64,000 nucleotides of DNA from Alitta virens (taxonomy: Eukaryota; Annelida; Polychaeta; Phyllodocida; Nereididae): NCBI GenBank assembly GCA_932294295.1, contig OW028580.1, positions 34,460,636-34,524,635 of the forward strand, given 5' to 3'. Each line of letters begins with the position of its first letter. Positions within the stretch are counted from its first letter, which is position 1. The notes beneath the pieces are model-generated. The model did no database searches and was not told the origin of the DNA. It saw nothing but the letters and a program-made list of their open reading frames with translations. Position numbers and translations under genes: made by a program. This document shows positions 30,378-41,509 of this stretch, in pieces.

Positions 30378-33300
30378 TATTTCTTTTAAGAGAGGCAATG
30401 GATATCATGGGCCAGTTGTCAGGAGGGGAATTGAAAGAGGTCTCGTCTCAGGAGTTCGCAATTGATGCTGACTTTGGAAAACTGGTATCACTTATTTACC
30501 GTAATAGTTGTATAGGGGATGGAGGAGACAGTGACGTAAGTGACAGCATGAGTACTCCTGCCCAGTCACCCTCAGGACCCGCTAGCCCTCTACCATTCCT
30601 ACAGGAGGATCAGGAGGATCAGGTTCAACAGATTCAACGGGAGGTAGACAATGTTGATGACATGTTTGGTGATGATAATTTAGAGAATATGGACTTCGAG
30701 GATGGCATGCTTTTCGAAGGTCCTAATTACGCTGTGAACTTTAATAGAAACATTGAGGTTGTCCATAATGATTTAGAATTTGATGAAGGCGTTGTTAGGG
30801 AGAGTCTCTATAGAGTGCATTTTGACCAGTCATGGGAAAATAGAACTCTTACTAGTATTTTCACTGACTTGACAGAATTGTTAGAAGGTATAATCGAAAG
30901 ACTTAGGACTAGCTACGACGAGGCAGACTTAGTTAGATTTTTTATTACAAATTCGGCTTTCTATAGTCCCCAGGGTATAGGGTTAATGCCTCTGAGGGAT
31001 CTGACCCTTAAGCAGGTGCTGGCCCACCTGGAGGAAATCCTTCAATCTGACCAGGACCTATTCTTGGATGAACCCCTCGAAATTCATGTGGCTGTTATCC
31101 GTAATCCTAGGGGTGCCGGTCGTAGGACCGGTATGGATGGTCTCTTCACTGATGACGACCGCCTAAAGAATTCTCGAGGGGTTACCAAGATTACTAATAA
31201 GGACAACCTGTGTCTCGCTAGATCGGTGGTGGTTGCTCTTGCAAAACTTGAACTTCAAAAGGTAGATAGGGAGAAGAACCCTGAAGAGTGGAGGCATGCT
31301 CAATCTCGTCTTACTCAGCTACAGAACACACAGAGGAATGTCCAGACACGAGAAGCCAGACAGTTACACCTGAATGCTGGCTTCAGGCTTAATTATACCC
31401 CTTCTTTTACTGACATTCCATCTTTTGAGCGTGTTACTAATGCCCGAATCATTGTGTTCAGGCATGGGAAAGTAGACAAACCTGTGTATGTAGGTAATGA
31501 CGAGAGACAGCGAACCCTGTATCTATTATATGTAAAACACCCTCTCAGGAATGAAACTGGTCACTTCCATCCTGTCATGAGCCTTGAAATGGTCTTAGGG
31601 TCCTCAGGTTTTTGTCATAAGTGTCTTACATGCTATGACAAGAGCAAGGGTCACAAGGGCTGTGGACAGTGCATTGCCTGCAGGGGTGATGATTGTGTGA
31701 TTGTTGATGGAGAAGAAATGAGTTGCTTAAAGTGCAAAAGGGATCTGAAATCTAGTGCATGCTATGATCGTCATGTACGAAATAGTGTGTGCTCCAGTTC
31801 GCATCGGTGCCCTCACTGTAAAGTGTTTTATAGACCAGGTGTTCAACACCGTTGTGGTTTCAGGGTATGCGATGTATGTAGCCAACAGGTCTCTGGCGTT
31901 CACTTTTGTTACGTGAGGCAGAAACAGCCAAAAGCTATCTCATCAAAATACATGGTGGCTGATTTTGAGGCCGATCCTACGGGGAAGCAACACATACCAA
32001 ATTTAGCCGTGGTACATTGGCAGTGCAAACACTGTGAGAGTGTCAGCTATCGTGACAACCCTCATTGCGCTCACTGCGGTACGGCTTGTGCCAGCTGTCG
32101 CTCAAAAGTAGGCAAGCATCGACGGGGAGACGATCTCCGTATGGTGTGTATGTCTGGTAGAGAGTGCGGGAGGAGGGGCTCGGATTTCTTCGGAGATGAA
32201 GCTGCAGCAGACTTTTGTGACTTCATATTCTCAAAGGAATTCGAAGGCTACACCCTCCTGTTTCACAACGGGCAAGCTTACGATTGTTACTTTATCGTGA
32301 AATACATCTTCGAGACTGTAACAAAGATGCCCAATGTGATATACAGGGGGAGCAAGATTGTCAGCATTGACACAGGGAAGTTTAGGGTCATCGACACACT
32401 GAACTTCCTCACCTTCCCACTGGCACAGATGCCCAGTATTTTTGGCTTAAAGGACGTACGTAAGGGGTATTTCCCAGTGTTCTTTAACCAGAAGAACATG
32501 TGGGACTTTGTCGGACCCATGCCTCATCCCTACTGTTATAGGGTTAATTCAATGAAACCTCGAGCTCGTGAAGAGTTCCTTCAGTGGTATAAGGAGCAGA
32601 AGGGTAAACAGTTCAATTTCCGTAAGGAAATTTTGGCATATTGTGAGGATGACGTAAATATTCTTCACGAAAGCTGCAACGAGTTTAGGAACTGGTTACT
32701 GTCGATAACGTCACGTGAAGATGTAGTGGATGTTGCGGAGGGGGGTGAGAGAGTAACGAGGAGGGTGGGCATAGACCCCTTTCAGTATAATACCCTTGCA
32801 AGCGTGTGCATGATCACCTACAGGTACCTTTTCCTTGCTGAGAAGTACGATGTGGAGTTGGTCGACGGTCGTACCGTCACTGGCTATCTAAAGAATGACC
32901 AAATGAGGCTAGTAGATGGAGAGGGAGGGGAGATTAATCGTGCCTCTGTCGAAATCAAAAACCGAAATTTTGTGTCAACACCTATAGCCCGTATGCCCGC
33001 TTGCGGATTCGGAGGGTTAGACACCCATAGTAGATCCTCTATCCTCTGGATGGAGCACGAGGCTCGCCGTTTGAATGTCACCATTCAACATGCTAGAAAT
33101 GGAGGAGAGCATCGTGTTCGTACCAAATCGGGAAAAGGATGGCTTAAGCTAGATGGCTACCATAGGAACCCCCAGACAGGAAAAGAAACAGCGTGGGAGT
33201 TCCTTGGTTGTGTGTATCACGGCTGTCGCCAGTGCTATGGAGATGTCACTGAGGAGGTGAAAGTGAAGCACCCTCACACAGGAGAGAGCCTTGACTCGTT

Positions 33301-34843
33301 GTATAACCAAACTATGAGCCGTCTGAGATGGTTGAGGGAGGAGCTTAAGCTTGAAGTGAGAGTGATCTGGGAGTGCGAGTTCAAAAACCGACTCCGCGAA
33401 GAACATGAGCTACAGATCCTCTCCGAAGAGTTAGACTTGCTCCCTCGTCTCGATCCTCGCCAGAGTTTTTATGGCGGACGTACCAACGCGGCGAAGCTCT
33501 ATCATGAGTCAAAGAATGGAAAAAAGATAGGGTACGCAGACATTTGCTCTCTTTACCCTATGGTCCTTAAAAATGATGTCTTTCCGGTAGGCATACCCCA
33601 GGTCATATGCAACCCTGAAAGCACCGACATAAGCCAATATTTTGGAATGGTACAGGCTCGTGTTAGACCCCCAAGAGGTCTGTATCATCCGTGTCTACCT
33701 GTCAGGTGCAACGGGAAACTCCTGTTCCCTCTTTGTGGGAAGTGCGCCAGAGATAGCTCACAGGTTAAGTGCAGGTGTTCGAATGAGGAGAGAGACCTGG
33801 TGGGTACCTGGACCACTATAGACTTAGAAGATGCGTTGAATGTGGGTTATGAGGTCATCCGAGTGTATGAGGTTTACCACTTTGAGGAACAAGCTAAATA
33901 TGACAGAGAAGTGGAGGGTTCAGGTTTGTTCACTGAATACGTCGACATGTTCCTCAAGGGTAAACAGGAGGCTTCGGGTTGGCCCTCAGCAGATATGAGT
34001 ACAGCTGAGAAGGATGAATACGTGACCGAGTATGAGAAGGTGGAAGGTGTTGTACTAGATAAGGAGGCAATTAAATATAATTCGGGGAAGAGGGCTACTA
34101 ATAAACTTTTATTGAATAGTTTCTGGGGTAAGTTTGGGGAGTCAAACAATCATAGAGTACACAAATTAGTGGGTAGTGGGGTTGACCTTTTTAAAATATT
34201 ATTGAATCCATCATTAAAACCAAGGGATGTCAATGTTATTGCCCGTGACCGCTGTCTGGTACAGTATGACAATGCGGATGGGTTTTTACCTGAAATGTCA
34301 CATGTCAATGTGTTTATTGCCGCATTCACCACTTCTAATGCCAGACGGCGGTTGTATAAGGTGCTACTCGGTCTAGGGAGACGTGTCATCTATTTTGATA
34401 CGGACTCCGTAGTTTACGAATACGATGACCGTGTGACCGAGTACTCGCCCGATATGGGGGATCATCTTGGTCAATGGACGGATGAGTTAAAGGAGGGGGA
34501 GCACATTACTAAATTTGTAAGTAGTGGCCCCAAATCCTACGCTTACATAACAAACATGGGTAGACAGGTGGTCAAACTGAAAGGCTTCACTTTGAACCAT
34601 GAGAATGCTCTGAAGCTGGACTTCCAGAGTATTACCTCATTGGTTCTCTTTTGGGCTGACCCCGACACCCATCCCTTACCCGATGACCAAGATCCCTTCA
34701 TATGCGCCCGATACACTAAAATTGCTAGGGATAAAGCCAAATTCCACCTCTTTAATAGAGAGGAAATAAAAAGGTACAGGGTAACCTACAGTAAGAGGCA
34801 GTTAATCCCTGAGAGTTTTGATACCTTGCCTTACGGCTATTAA
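28727..34843 (+). CDS. Protein-primed family B DNA polymerase, five exons (1,873 aa)
   Basis: Exons 28727-29365, 29479-29618, 29729-29869, 29999-30247 and 30391-34843; introns of 113, 110, 129 and 143 bp, all GT-AG, phases 0, 2, 2, 2, with no stop. The first 390 or so residues are disordered and acidic with a Pro/Thr/Leu repeat. Exon 5 (numbered from its Met at 30398) holds an OTU-like Cys/His region (Cys272 in NLCLARS; GHFHPV at 388-393), Cys/His clusters (about 403-575), ExoI DFE at 522-524, ExoII Asp629, ExoIII YCEDDV at about 748-753, Pol A YADICSLYP (Asp1048), Pol B NKLLLNSFWGKFG (about 1235-1247), Pol C YFDTDS (Asp1334/Asp1336) and a KLKGF motif (about 1394). The catalytic residues are all present. 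It would replicate the linear element from its TIRs. Alternatively exons 1-4 could be a separate protein and exon 5 the polymerase alone. Confidence 0.9.
29101..29260 (+). repeat. Pro-Thr-Leu coding minisatellite in polymerase exon 1
   Basis: Tandem CCTACTCTG-type 9-bp units encode PTL, PTR and THT triplets. The frame is preserved, giving a proline/threonine-rich, probably extended, linker. Confidence 0.85.
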
Positions 34844-35053
34844 TCATTGACATCCCCCCTTCTTGTATTATTATTATTATTATTATTATTATTTCCCCCT
34901 TGCTAGTTAACTTATCATCCTTTTATATAACACCGACTGTTTTTTTTTGTTTTGTTTTTTACATTACTCTAACATTCAATCATAGTGACTGTTTTCAAAA
35001 TACTCTTTCTCCTCTGTTTTTATCTAGTCAGGACTACATGTATTATAAACGGT

Positions 35054-35345
35054 GATATTTATTTAGTAATAGCTTTTGGTGATAACCCTTATGTGATGTA
35101 ATATAGCATAGCAAAAATGTGTGCGTGTGATATAAACAGTTATATTGATATTTATCTAGTGATAGCTTATTGTGATAACCCTTGTATAATGTGATATAGC
35201 TAATGTAAGTGTGATATATTGTAAAACCTCTCATGTGATATAAATAGTGATATTGATATTTATCTAGTAATAGCTTCTTGTGATAACCCAAGTGTAATGT
35301 GATATAGAGAATGTGAGTACGATATACTGTAAAACTTGTGATAGT
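35054..35345 (+). repeat. Three about 100-bp tandem repeats
   Basis: Units start at 35054, 35147 and 35255 with GATATTTATxTAGTxATAGC and share TGATAACCC and ATGTGATxTAATAT-like blocks. Spacings of 93 and 108 bp are multiples of 3, so a minus-strand frame stays open, but its composition is not protein-like. Confidence 0.8.
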
Positions 35346-35391
35346 TAGAGATGTAAGCATTTTCTAGTAATTCGTGTATTACATGGTATAA

Positions 35392-35442
<51 letters not shown>

Positions 35443-35956
35443 TTTCTTTCTTGTGATATAAATGCTGTATTAACAATGTATAATAAAAGTTGTGTTAAAT
35501 TATGTAATATAGTTTTTACCCATTTTCTAGTGAATCCTAATGTAAAAGGTTATATCTGTTGTGATATCTTAATGTGATAGGTTGTATCCTATGCGATATC
35601 TTATTTAAATTTTTTCTGATGATACGCATGTTGTATTGTTCTCATGAAGTGTTGATTGACTAAACTAAGGGGATATAGTTTAATTTGTGAAAATCTTTGT
35701 TTACTAAATCTTTTATCCCTACATTTGTATAAACTTTTAACTCTTTTCATTGAATCTACATTGTCTTAAATTCACTTTGATATATATCCTTGTTTACTAC
35801 TACTAATTAACAATAAATACTTTTAACTGGTAATTATAATTTACTTATGTCTCAGTGGTTTTCATTTCTTATAAATATGTAGATGTTATTAAAAAACTCT
35901 ATTCGATAAAAAGAAAAGCAACAAAAACATTCAATTTGAAATGAGGCCGTTCCTCT

Positions 35957-35962
35957 TTTATT
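35957..35962 (-). terminator. Polyadenylation signal for PC4-like ORF A
   Basis: AATAAA on the minus strand, 17 bp after the stop codon at 35979. Confidence 0.55.
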
Positions 35963-35978
35963 TTTCTTGTTTACATTT

Positions 35979-37022
35979 TCAAAGAGTTTTCATACTCTCA
36001 GTTATCACTTGGTAGCTACCATTAAGTAGCCGAGCGAAAGGTAGACAAGAGGGTGAGACTTTATGTCTCTTGAGAGTCTCTTTCACTAGCTCCATCCCTT
36101 GAGTGTAAAAGAAAATGTCAATCAGTTCGTTGACCATGTATACATTGCGATACTTGAGCTGAATAAGTGCCTGTTTCACGAGTTGACGTATGAAGCTCTT
36201 TTCCATGTTATGGATGGCTGTATCAACCTCTCGGTAACTCGGAGGGGTAATACGGATGTCGATTGACATAACGAGGAGCTCCATTTGCAGGGTACGATAA
36301 ACCATGTGTTCTATGAGTTCCAATTTGCTAGAGCGGTTGATGTGCACTGTTTCGTATTCGTAGAACGATTCGATACTGAAGCTAGCGGGGGCGGTTTGCA
36401 TCTGCTCACTGTGCTTGTTGATGTAATCTTCTTCCGCATCTTTTTTACATCTGAGTAAGTCGATGAAGATCTTGTCACAGCGTTCTCCTGTGTCCTTGGC
36501 CTTCCATCTGAAACCTTGGATGAGAGTGCTCTCTTGTTCATCAGGTTTTTCGACCTTAGATCTCACGACTTCGATAAGTTCTGCCACGTTGATCTTTAGT
36601 TTTTCAAACTCGGAAACTGATAAGTTGATGGTTTTGGCATGGTTTATCTCGGTGTCGTTGGTCAGGTTCTCGTGTTCTGTAGTAGGATGTAGAATGCTGA
36701 CATAATAGAGGGTTTCCTGTCCTTCCCTCTTAAAATGACTGATAAGTATGTGCTGTTTCTTGTTAAGCATTAGTTGATATACGGCATGGTTCTTGATGGC
36801 TTCATGGATGTTCTCGATGTTTTCGCAGAATTTCTCAAAGGCCCTCTTGGAGAGATGTGTACTACGCCAAGAGTTCCTGGAGGTGGCCAACCGTGAGAAA
36901 GTGAAGTAACCGGCCTTCCATTTATCTCCAGGATGAGCGATGACCTTGGTCCTCTCTCCCAGGATACAGGTCATGTTCACGACTTGAGAATTGCTTGAAG
37001 GTTTAAGCTGAGCTGAAGTCAT
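35979..37022 (-). CDS. Polinton PC4-like paralogue A (347 aa)
   Basis: Divergent sister of the 360-aa ORF at 16142-17224, at the other end of the element and on the opposite strand. Module 1 (about 32-80) reads GDKWKAGYFTFSRL then AFEKFCENIENIHEAI. Module 2 (about 103-160) reads TLYYVSILHP, then KTINLSVSEFEKLKINVAEL and IEVV. Strands followed by a Ile-x-Leu-Ser-x3-Phe/Trp-x2-Leu helix are typical of PC4/p15. The tail has EKSFIRQLVKQALIQLKYRN, aligning with ENRFDEILKAVLLKLKYK of the sister. It lacks the Cys-rich end of copy B. A DNA-binding role in transcription or replication is inferred, not shown. Confidence 0.8.
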   Translation of the reverse strand: MTSAQLKPSSNSQVVNMTCILGERTKVIAHPGDKWKAGYFTFSRLATSRNSWRSTHLSKRAFEKFCENIENIHEAIKNHAVYQLMLNKKQHILISHFKREGQETLYYVSILHPTTEHENLTNDTEINHAKTINLSVSEFEKLKINVAELIEVVRSKVEKPDEQESTLIQGFRWKAKDTGERCDKIFIDLLRCKKDAEEDYINKHSEQMQTAPASFSIESFYEYETVHINRSSKLELIEHMVYRTLQMELLVMSIDIRITPPSYREVDTAIHNMEKSFIRQLVKQALIQLKYRNVYMVNELIDIFFYTQGMELVKETLKRHKVSPSCLPFARLLNGSYQVITESMKTL

Positions 37023-37447
37023 GTTAGCGGATGCGTGTGCGTGTACGAGTAGGTGTGTCGATACGAGAGACCTTAGAGATGTCAGAAATGTTCGAGGTCC
37101 TTCTACTTCGGAAGTATAGGTAGTAGTGACGTACTAATTGGGATCTTGTGTAGGCGTAACAGCGCTGTACTACTGATGCATGAAGGAGCTACCCCTGGTG
37201 GAGGGTTAGGCCTGATTTACTGAAGCATGAAGGACTTGAGCCTTGAACATGTTCAGACTTGTAGCTGAACGGTTCATCAATTCTCTATGACAATGGAGTA
37301 TTGTCCTAACCAGTGTCTGACCATTAAGGACAGGAATACAATAGACTATTGTTCATACACTGTCCTGTAGGTGCTATATGGGTTGGTTATCAGTTATATT
37401 CACTTAATTACCCCCCATACAGAGTAGCTGTCAGAGTTGATTGAATA
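37023..37447. other. Right subterminal region
   Basis: 5' flank of the minus-strand PC4-like ORF A. A CTATACTTCCGAAGTA segment near 37110-37130 (minus strand) resembles the CGAAGTA leader motif seen elsewhere in the element. Short inverted repeats centre on ACAATAGACTATTGT at about 37338-37352. No other gene. Confidence 0.45.
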
Positions 37448-37668
37448 ATGACCTTTAATTATAGTGCCCTGGGGGCTTACAGCCCATATACAGGCCCTTG
37501 TCGGTGATATCTTAAGATCAAAGGGTCTTAATCGTTTTTTAATTATAGTGCCCCCGGGCTATTTGGGAGGCCCACTGGAGTCCAGAGACCGCTGATATTA
37601 TGAGTTTAGGGGGGGTCCCTATTACGTAACAATGACCTATTGTGATAGTATATGCACTGATATGTAGT
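37448..37668 (-). repeat. Right terminal inverted repeat
   Basis: Reverse complement of 14769-14990 with few changes in the outer 165 bp. Contains two copies of the TTTAATTATAGTGCCCC motif (37454-37469 and 37538-37554). Confidence 0.93.
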
Positions 37669-37674
37669 CCCAGA
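37669..37674. repeat. Right 6-bp target site duplication (CCCAGA)
   Basis: Exact match to 14763-14768. Confidence 0.93.
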
Positions 37675-39649
37675 CATCAATATTAGCATATTATTCTCAT
37701 ATCCCTTTTGCAAACTTTAAATATAATATCCGACTGGCCATATCTTTCCTTCCCATTGTGCAATATCCCAGATAATTCGGGCACTTTAAAATTTCACTGA
37801 ACCACTTCATATTTATGAAAATTGACCACACACAAAAATGTGAAATTTCTACATGCAAGATGACAATAAAGGGTGTTACCCATAGTGCTCTCAGAATACA
37901 ATAGGAACAACCCTCCCCCTTTCTCAGAATACAACCCCCCCCCCCCCCTCCCACGCCCCCATTGATCTTATAAGCTTAGAGGTGTGCATGATCAGTGTAG
38001 TCAGTATTATATAAGAGGTTTCTTGATTTTTCTTTTCAGCGACAAAAAAGTAATTTTGCAGATTATATTCTATTATATTCTGTTCTATTCTTTACTACTC
38101 AGATTTTTTGTATCAGAATCTCAATCCATAACATATCCTATAATTAGCCGAACTCATAGAGATAGAGATACTTACTAAGATTGGTTTTAAAAATAATCTT
38201 CTGAGGTTTGTGTAAATTAGCCGTGACATCACTGTTGTTTGTGATCACTAATCTTCACATCCTTGAAAATGGCTTAAATAACCTAACTATGGCACATTTG
38301 TCTTCCTTGAATAAAATGAAGCAACTTTGAGGACCATATGTCAAAAGTGCCTGGTTTATTGTACCAAAGGTATTTATTGAATCTTAACCGCTCCCCCCTC
38401 CAACATCCATGTTAGTCTGATTTCCCTGAAATTGGCATGGTTCATTTTGGTCTTAGGGATGAAAGCTTATAGAGGTTTTCCACAAAATATCTGTTGGCAT
38501 TCCTAAAAACTAATGTGATTTGAATTGGTGACTATGGTGATTTGACTGTTAACCTCACTCTTTCTCAAGTGAAACAGTATTTCTGATAGCTGATTGCATT
38601 TAAAGTTGTACGCTGTAATTAATTACAAACAGGCCAATGTTAAAATAAAATAATAGACAGTTTTTTTGGCTGCAAATTACAGAATACTAAAAGTATTTAG
38701 GTACTTATAATATATACTGAAAAAAGAAACTAGACAAAATTCTATGGAACTTAACAGCAGAAAAGTTTGAAATATATATATTTATATATTATTATAATTT
38801 TTTCATAGTATGACTAACAAGCAAAGGTCTCTTTTTATAATTACTAATACTATAGATGGTGCAAGTGGTCGATTTGCAGACAGTTGTGGGTAGCTAGGCA
38901 AGAGTAGCGAGGATTTATGCAAAAGTACATTCTATAGCAAGTTCGGCAATAAAGACAAAGACATAAATTTATATGAACTATACTAATTTATTGTAATATT
39001 GTGACACGATACCTTGTCAGTATCTGTTACCTGCAACTAATACCTTTTAGTCTGTACAAAACAGATCAATCCTTTTTTGTTGTTGCATGTCTAGACTACG
39101 TAAACCAATTCCGATACAGGTCTCTTTTTCAAAGAGTACTTTTTTGTTAATGTAGGAACCTGTGTAGTGTATCATGAACGTTTTACCATGGAGCCATTCA
39201 GCAAACTTGATACTTGATCAGTTGCCAGAGGCAGACATAATGATGAGATGATTAGGCTTGGAGTGTGTTCTTGACTTGGTGGTCATACAGCTAATGCTTT
39301 CTTTCTTTCTTTTTTCTCTTTCTTTCTGTTTTATCTTTCTTTCTTCCTTTCCTTTCTTTTTTTTTTGCTTTCTTTTTTCTCTTTCTTTTTTTTTTCTTTC
39401 TTTTTCTCTTGCTTTCTTTCTTTTTTCTTTCTTTCTTTCTTATTATATATCATTATATAATTATGTACGATGTGTCCTTGGCCCAATAATTATTTTTATA
39501 TAATTATATAGGTTATTTAGGCTAATAAGCGGATAATTGGACCTAGTGTAAAATTAACCAAATCGGACATGAAGTAAAATGAGCATGCCTTGATATGATA
39601 TGGCCATAATTGCCTATTAATTGCATATATTGTGGTGTCTTCTGTAGGT

Positions 39650-39880
39650 TATGACGTCAGTAACGTCACACAATTCTTATCACCACGTGCAGAGGGAAGT
39701 GGCTGACCACGTGACCGTCTTAAATGAATTCTGGGTGGGAGTGTTACTATTACGTAACCCATAACCAAATATATATATATACGAATTCAGCAACTCCATA
39801 TTTGATTTATACAGACATTGGAAAGTTGATTTTCTTGTAAAAAGTTCCTTGCGCAAATCAATAAAGATCTAATCCATGCC
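39650..39880 (+). promoter_or_regulatory. Compact TATA-to-AATAAA unit, possible solo LTR
   Basis: ATATATATATATACG (about 39768) is followed within about 100 bp by CAATAAAG (about 39859). CRE/E-box-like TGACGTCA and CACGTG sites lie upstream. A promoter and polyadenylation signal this close are typical of retroviral-type LTRs, but I cannot define its ends or a target duplication. Confidence 0.3.
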
Positions 39881-41219
39881 CCAGCATCATTTCTTTATTT
39901 TTTTCTTCCTAATTTGGTCAAGGCATTTGCCCCCACAAGTTTACCCACCCCCGCGCATAACAAATGTACCGGATTGGGTAAATATGGATCTACGTACTGT
40001 CGTGTTGTCCTTACAATTGTCAAGTAAAGTTGTGCAGAAGTTTCTAAAATACATATGCGAGGAAGTTACTGACTGCTATAGATCTATATTGCTGTAAAAT
40101 CATGGAGCCTCATTCGGCAGAGGTTTCAGGGTAGCACTGTTATGCCACATTCATTCATTCATTTCATTCATTCATTCATTTCATTCATTCATTCATTTCG
40201 TTTACATTTTCTTGTTCTTTTTTGCTATTTTACTTTCTTTCCTATTCTTTCTTTCTTTCTTTTTCTTTCTTTCTGTCTGTCTCTCTTTTTCTCTCTCGTT
40301 CTTTCTCTTTTTTTTCTGTCTTTCTTTCATTCCCTTAGCTTTCTATCTTCAAATGACTTTCCCCTATGATCTTATAGTTTTAATCATCAACTCAACTTCT
40401 CATGTGTGGGTCAAATGTAATGAATCTTCCACATTCCTGCATAGTCATTTAATTGCTAGGGGCGTGACTCATCAACTGACCATTGGCCAGTTCTGACCAG
40501 TCCCCGAGCCCACTAGTTGGGTGCCTGATAGGGGCATGACCTGTGGAGGGAACTGACCCCGACTTGACCTCACCCCTTTGCCAAAGTTTGCCCTGACCCG
40601 GCCATTGTCTAGCCCCAAAATTTCGCAATCCCAAAATTCTGGAATTTCCCTAAATTCTGTATATTATACTATGTCTAGAAGCCAGAATGTTGGCCAAAAA
40701 AATTGGGAAAGACCCCCCCCCCCCCTTTCTCTTTTGCTTTATAAATTTTCAGATTTAAGAATTTCTGGAAATTGTGATTTAAGTTAATAAATCTGCTTTA
40801 CTCGCGATAGTCACTCAATTCTAAGAAACCTGAATTTGATCAAAAAGTAAAAGCTTTAAAACCACATTTCCAATGCAAACTCATGCAGCTGATTTCAAAT
40901 TTGAAATAACCAATACTATGATAACTTATTATGGTAAAAATAACCAATATTATCATAATTTATATTTAAATGCATGACGATATCCAATGCACATACTGTT
41001 TACTTTTTAATCATAAAATAAAACTGACAAAACACACAAATTAATAGACATATTTAGGAAATTAACAAATCCATTGATTTAGGTAACAAAAACTTGGATA
41101 TTTATTATTTACAACATATTCAGAAATGGGAACTCAAAGAAACTTAAGCTGATTTTCACTAAAAAATAAATCCTTTGGATTTGCACAGACAGGCATGGCA
41201 TAGAAATAGACAGAAATAC

Positions 41220-41220
<1 letters not shown>

Positions 41221-41259
<39 letters not shown>
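41221..41259. repeat. (GA)n microsatellite
   Basis: About 19 GA dinucleotides. Confidence 0.95.
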
Positions 41260-41262
<3 letters not shown>

Positions 41263-41454
41263 AAGAGAAAAATAGGATAAATAGCCAGTAACAGCAACGA
41301 GACAGGTCAATGAATTTTTGCACTCCAAGATCCGTGTTTCTCAGTCTCAAATCAAATTCTTTGAAATTACAGTAAACTGCACCGAGTGACTTATTATGTA
41401 ATAAGCTTGCTGATTCAATTGAAAATCTAACTTAACTCTTATTTTCCATTTCAG

Positions 41455-41509
41455 AAATTATCCAAGAACTCTGTCCAAAAAAAGTCCACAAATGAAATCC
41501 CTGGTTCAA
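41455..41509 (+). CDS. Candidate 55-nt internal exon
   Basis: Preceded by a good acceptor (CTCTTATTTTCCATTTCAG) and followed by CAA|GTGAGT. In the frame set by the exon at 8966-9043 it encodes KLSKNSVQKKSTNEIPGS and ends in phase 1. That phase fits the internal acceptor at 42889 of the Ig gene but not the acceptor-like site at 42787. It could instead be a non-coding 5' exon. Confidence 0.4.

Larger units (their letters stand above)
34844..35978. other. Convergent spacer after the polymerase
   Basis: Holds an ATT triplet run (about 34868-34892), three tandem repeats (35054-35345) and an AT dinucleotide run (about 35394-35433). Plus-strand AATAAA candidates at about 35482 and 35812 could end the polymerase mRNA. 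A minus-strand signal at 35962-35957 serves the gene on the right. Confidence 0.5.
14769..37668. mobile_element. Complete Polinton/Maverick element, 22.9 kb
   Basis: Bounded by inverted repeats starting ACTACATATC and flanked by a perfect CCCAGA duplication. All hallmark Polinton genes are present without internal stops: protein-primed PolB, DDE integrase, packaging ATPase, adenain-like protease, double-jelly-roll capsid protein and penton-like protein. The outer 165 bp or so of the two TIRs differ at only a few positions, while the inner ends are more diverged. Intact genes, an intact duplication and good TIRs indicate a fairly recent insertion. At 22.9 kb it is somewhat longer than typical Polintons (about 15-20 kb), partly because of intergenic repeats and accessory ORFs. 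Confidence 0.95.
37675..41454. other. Host non-coding DNA right of the Polinton
   Basis: No coding exon is supported. It contains CT-rich microsatellites (about 39297-39440 and 40245-40330), (ATTC)n at about 40150-40200, poly-C runs at about 37936 and 40713, and (GA)n at 41221-41259. A compact TATA/AATAAA unit lies at about 39650-39880 and may be a solo LTR. Confidence 0.45.

Noticed and set aside
35043..35360. 105-aa minus-strand repeat ORF
   Set aside because: Open only because the three tandem repeats are spaced by multiples of 3; Tyr/His/Leu-rich composition follows from the AT-rich repeat and no start context or neighbours support it.
40142..40496. Phe/Ser-rich frames over CT-rich DNA
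   Set aside because: Simple-sequence translation of ATTC and CTTT repeats.
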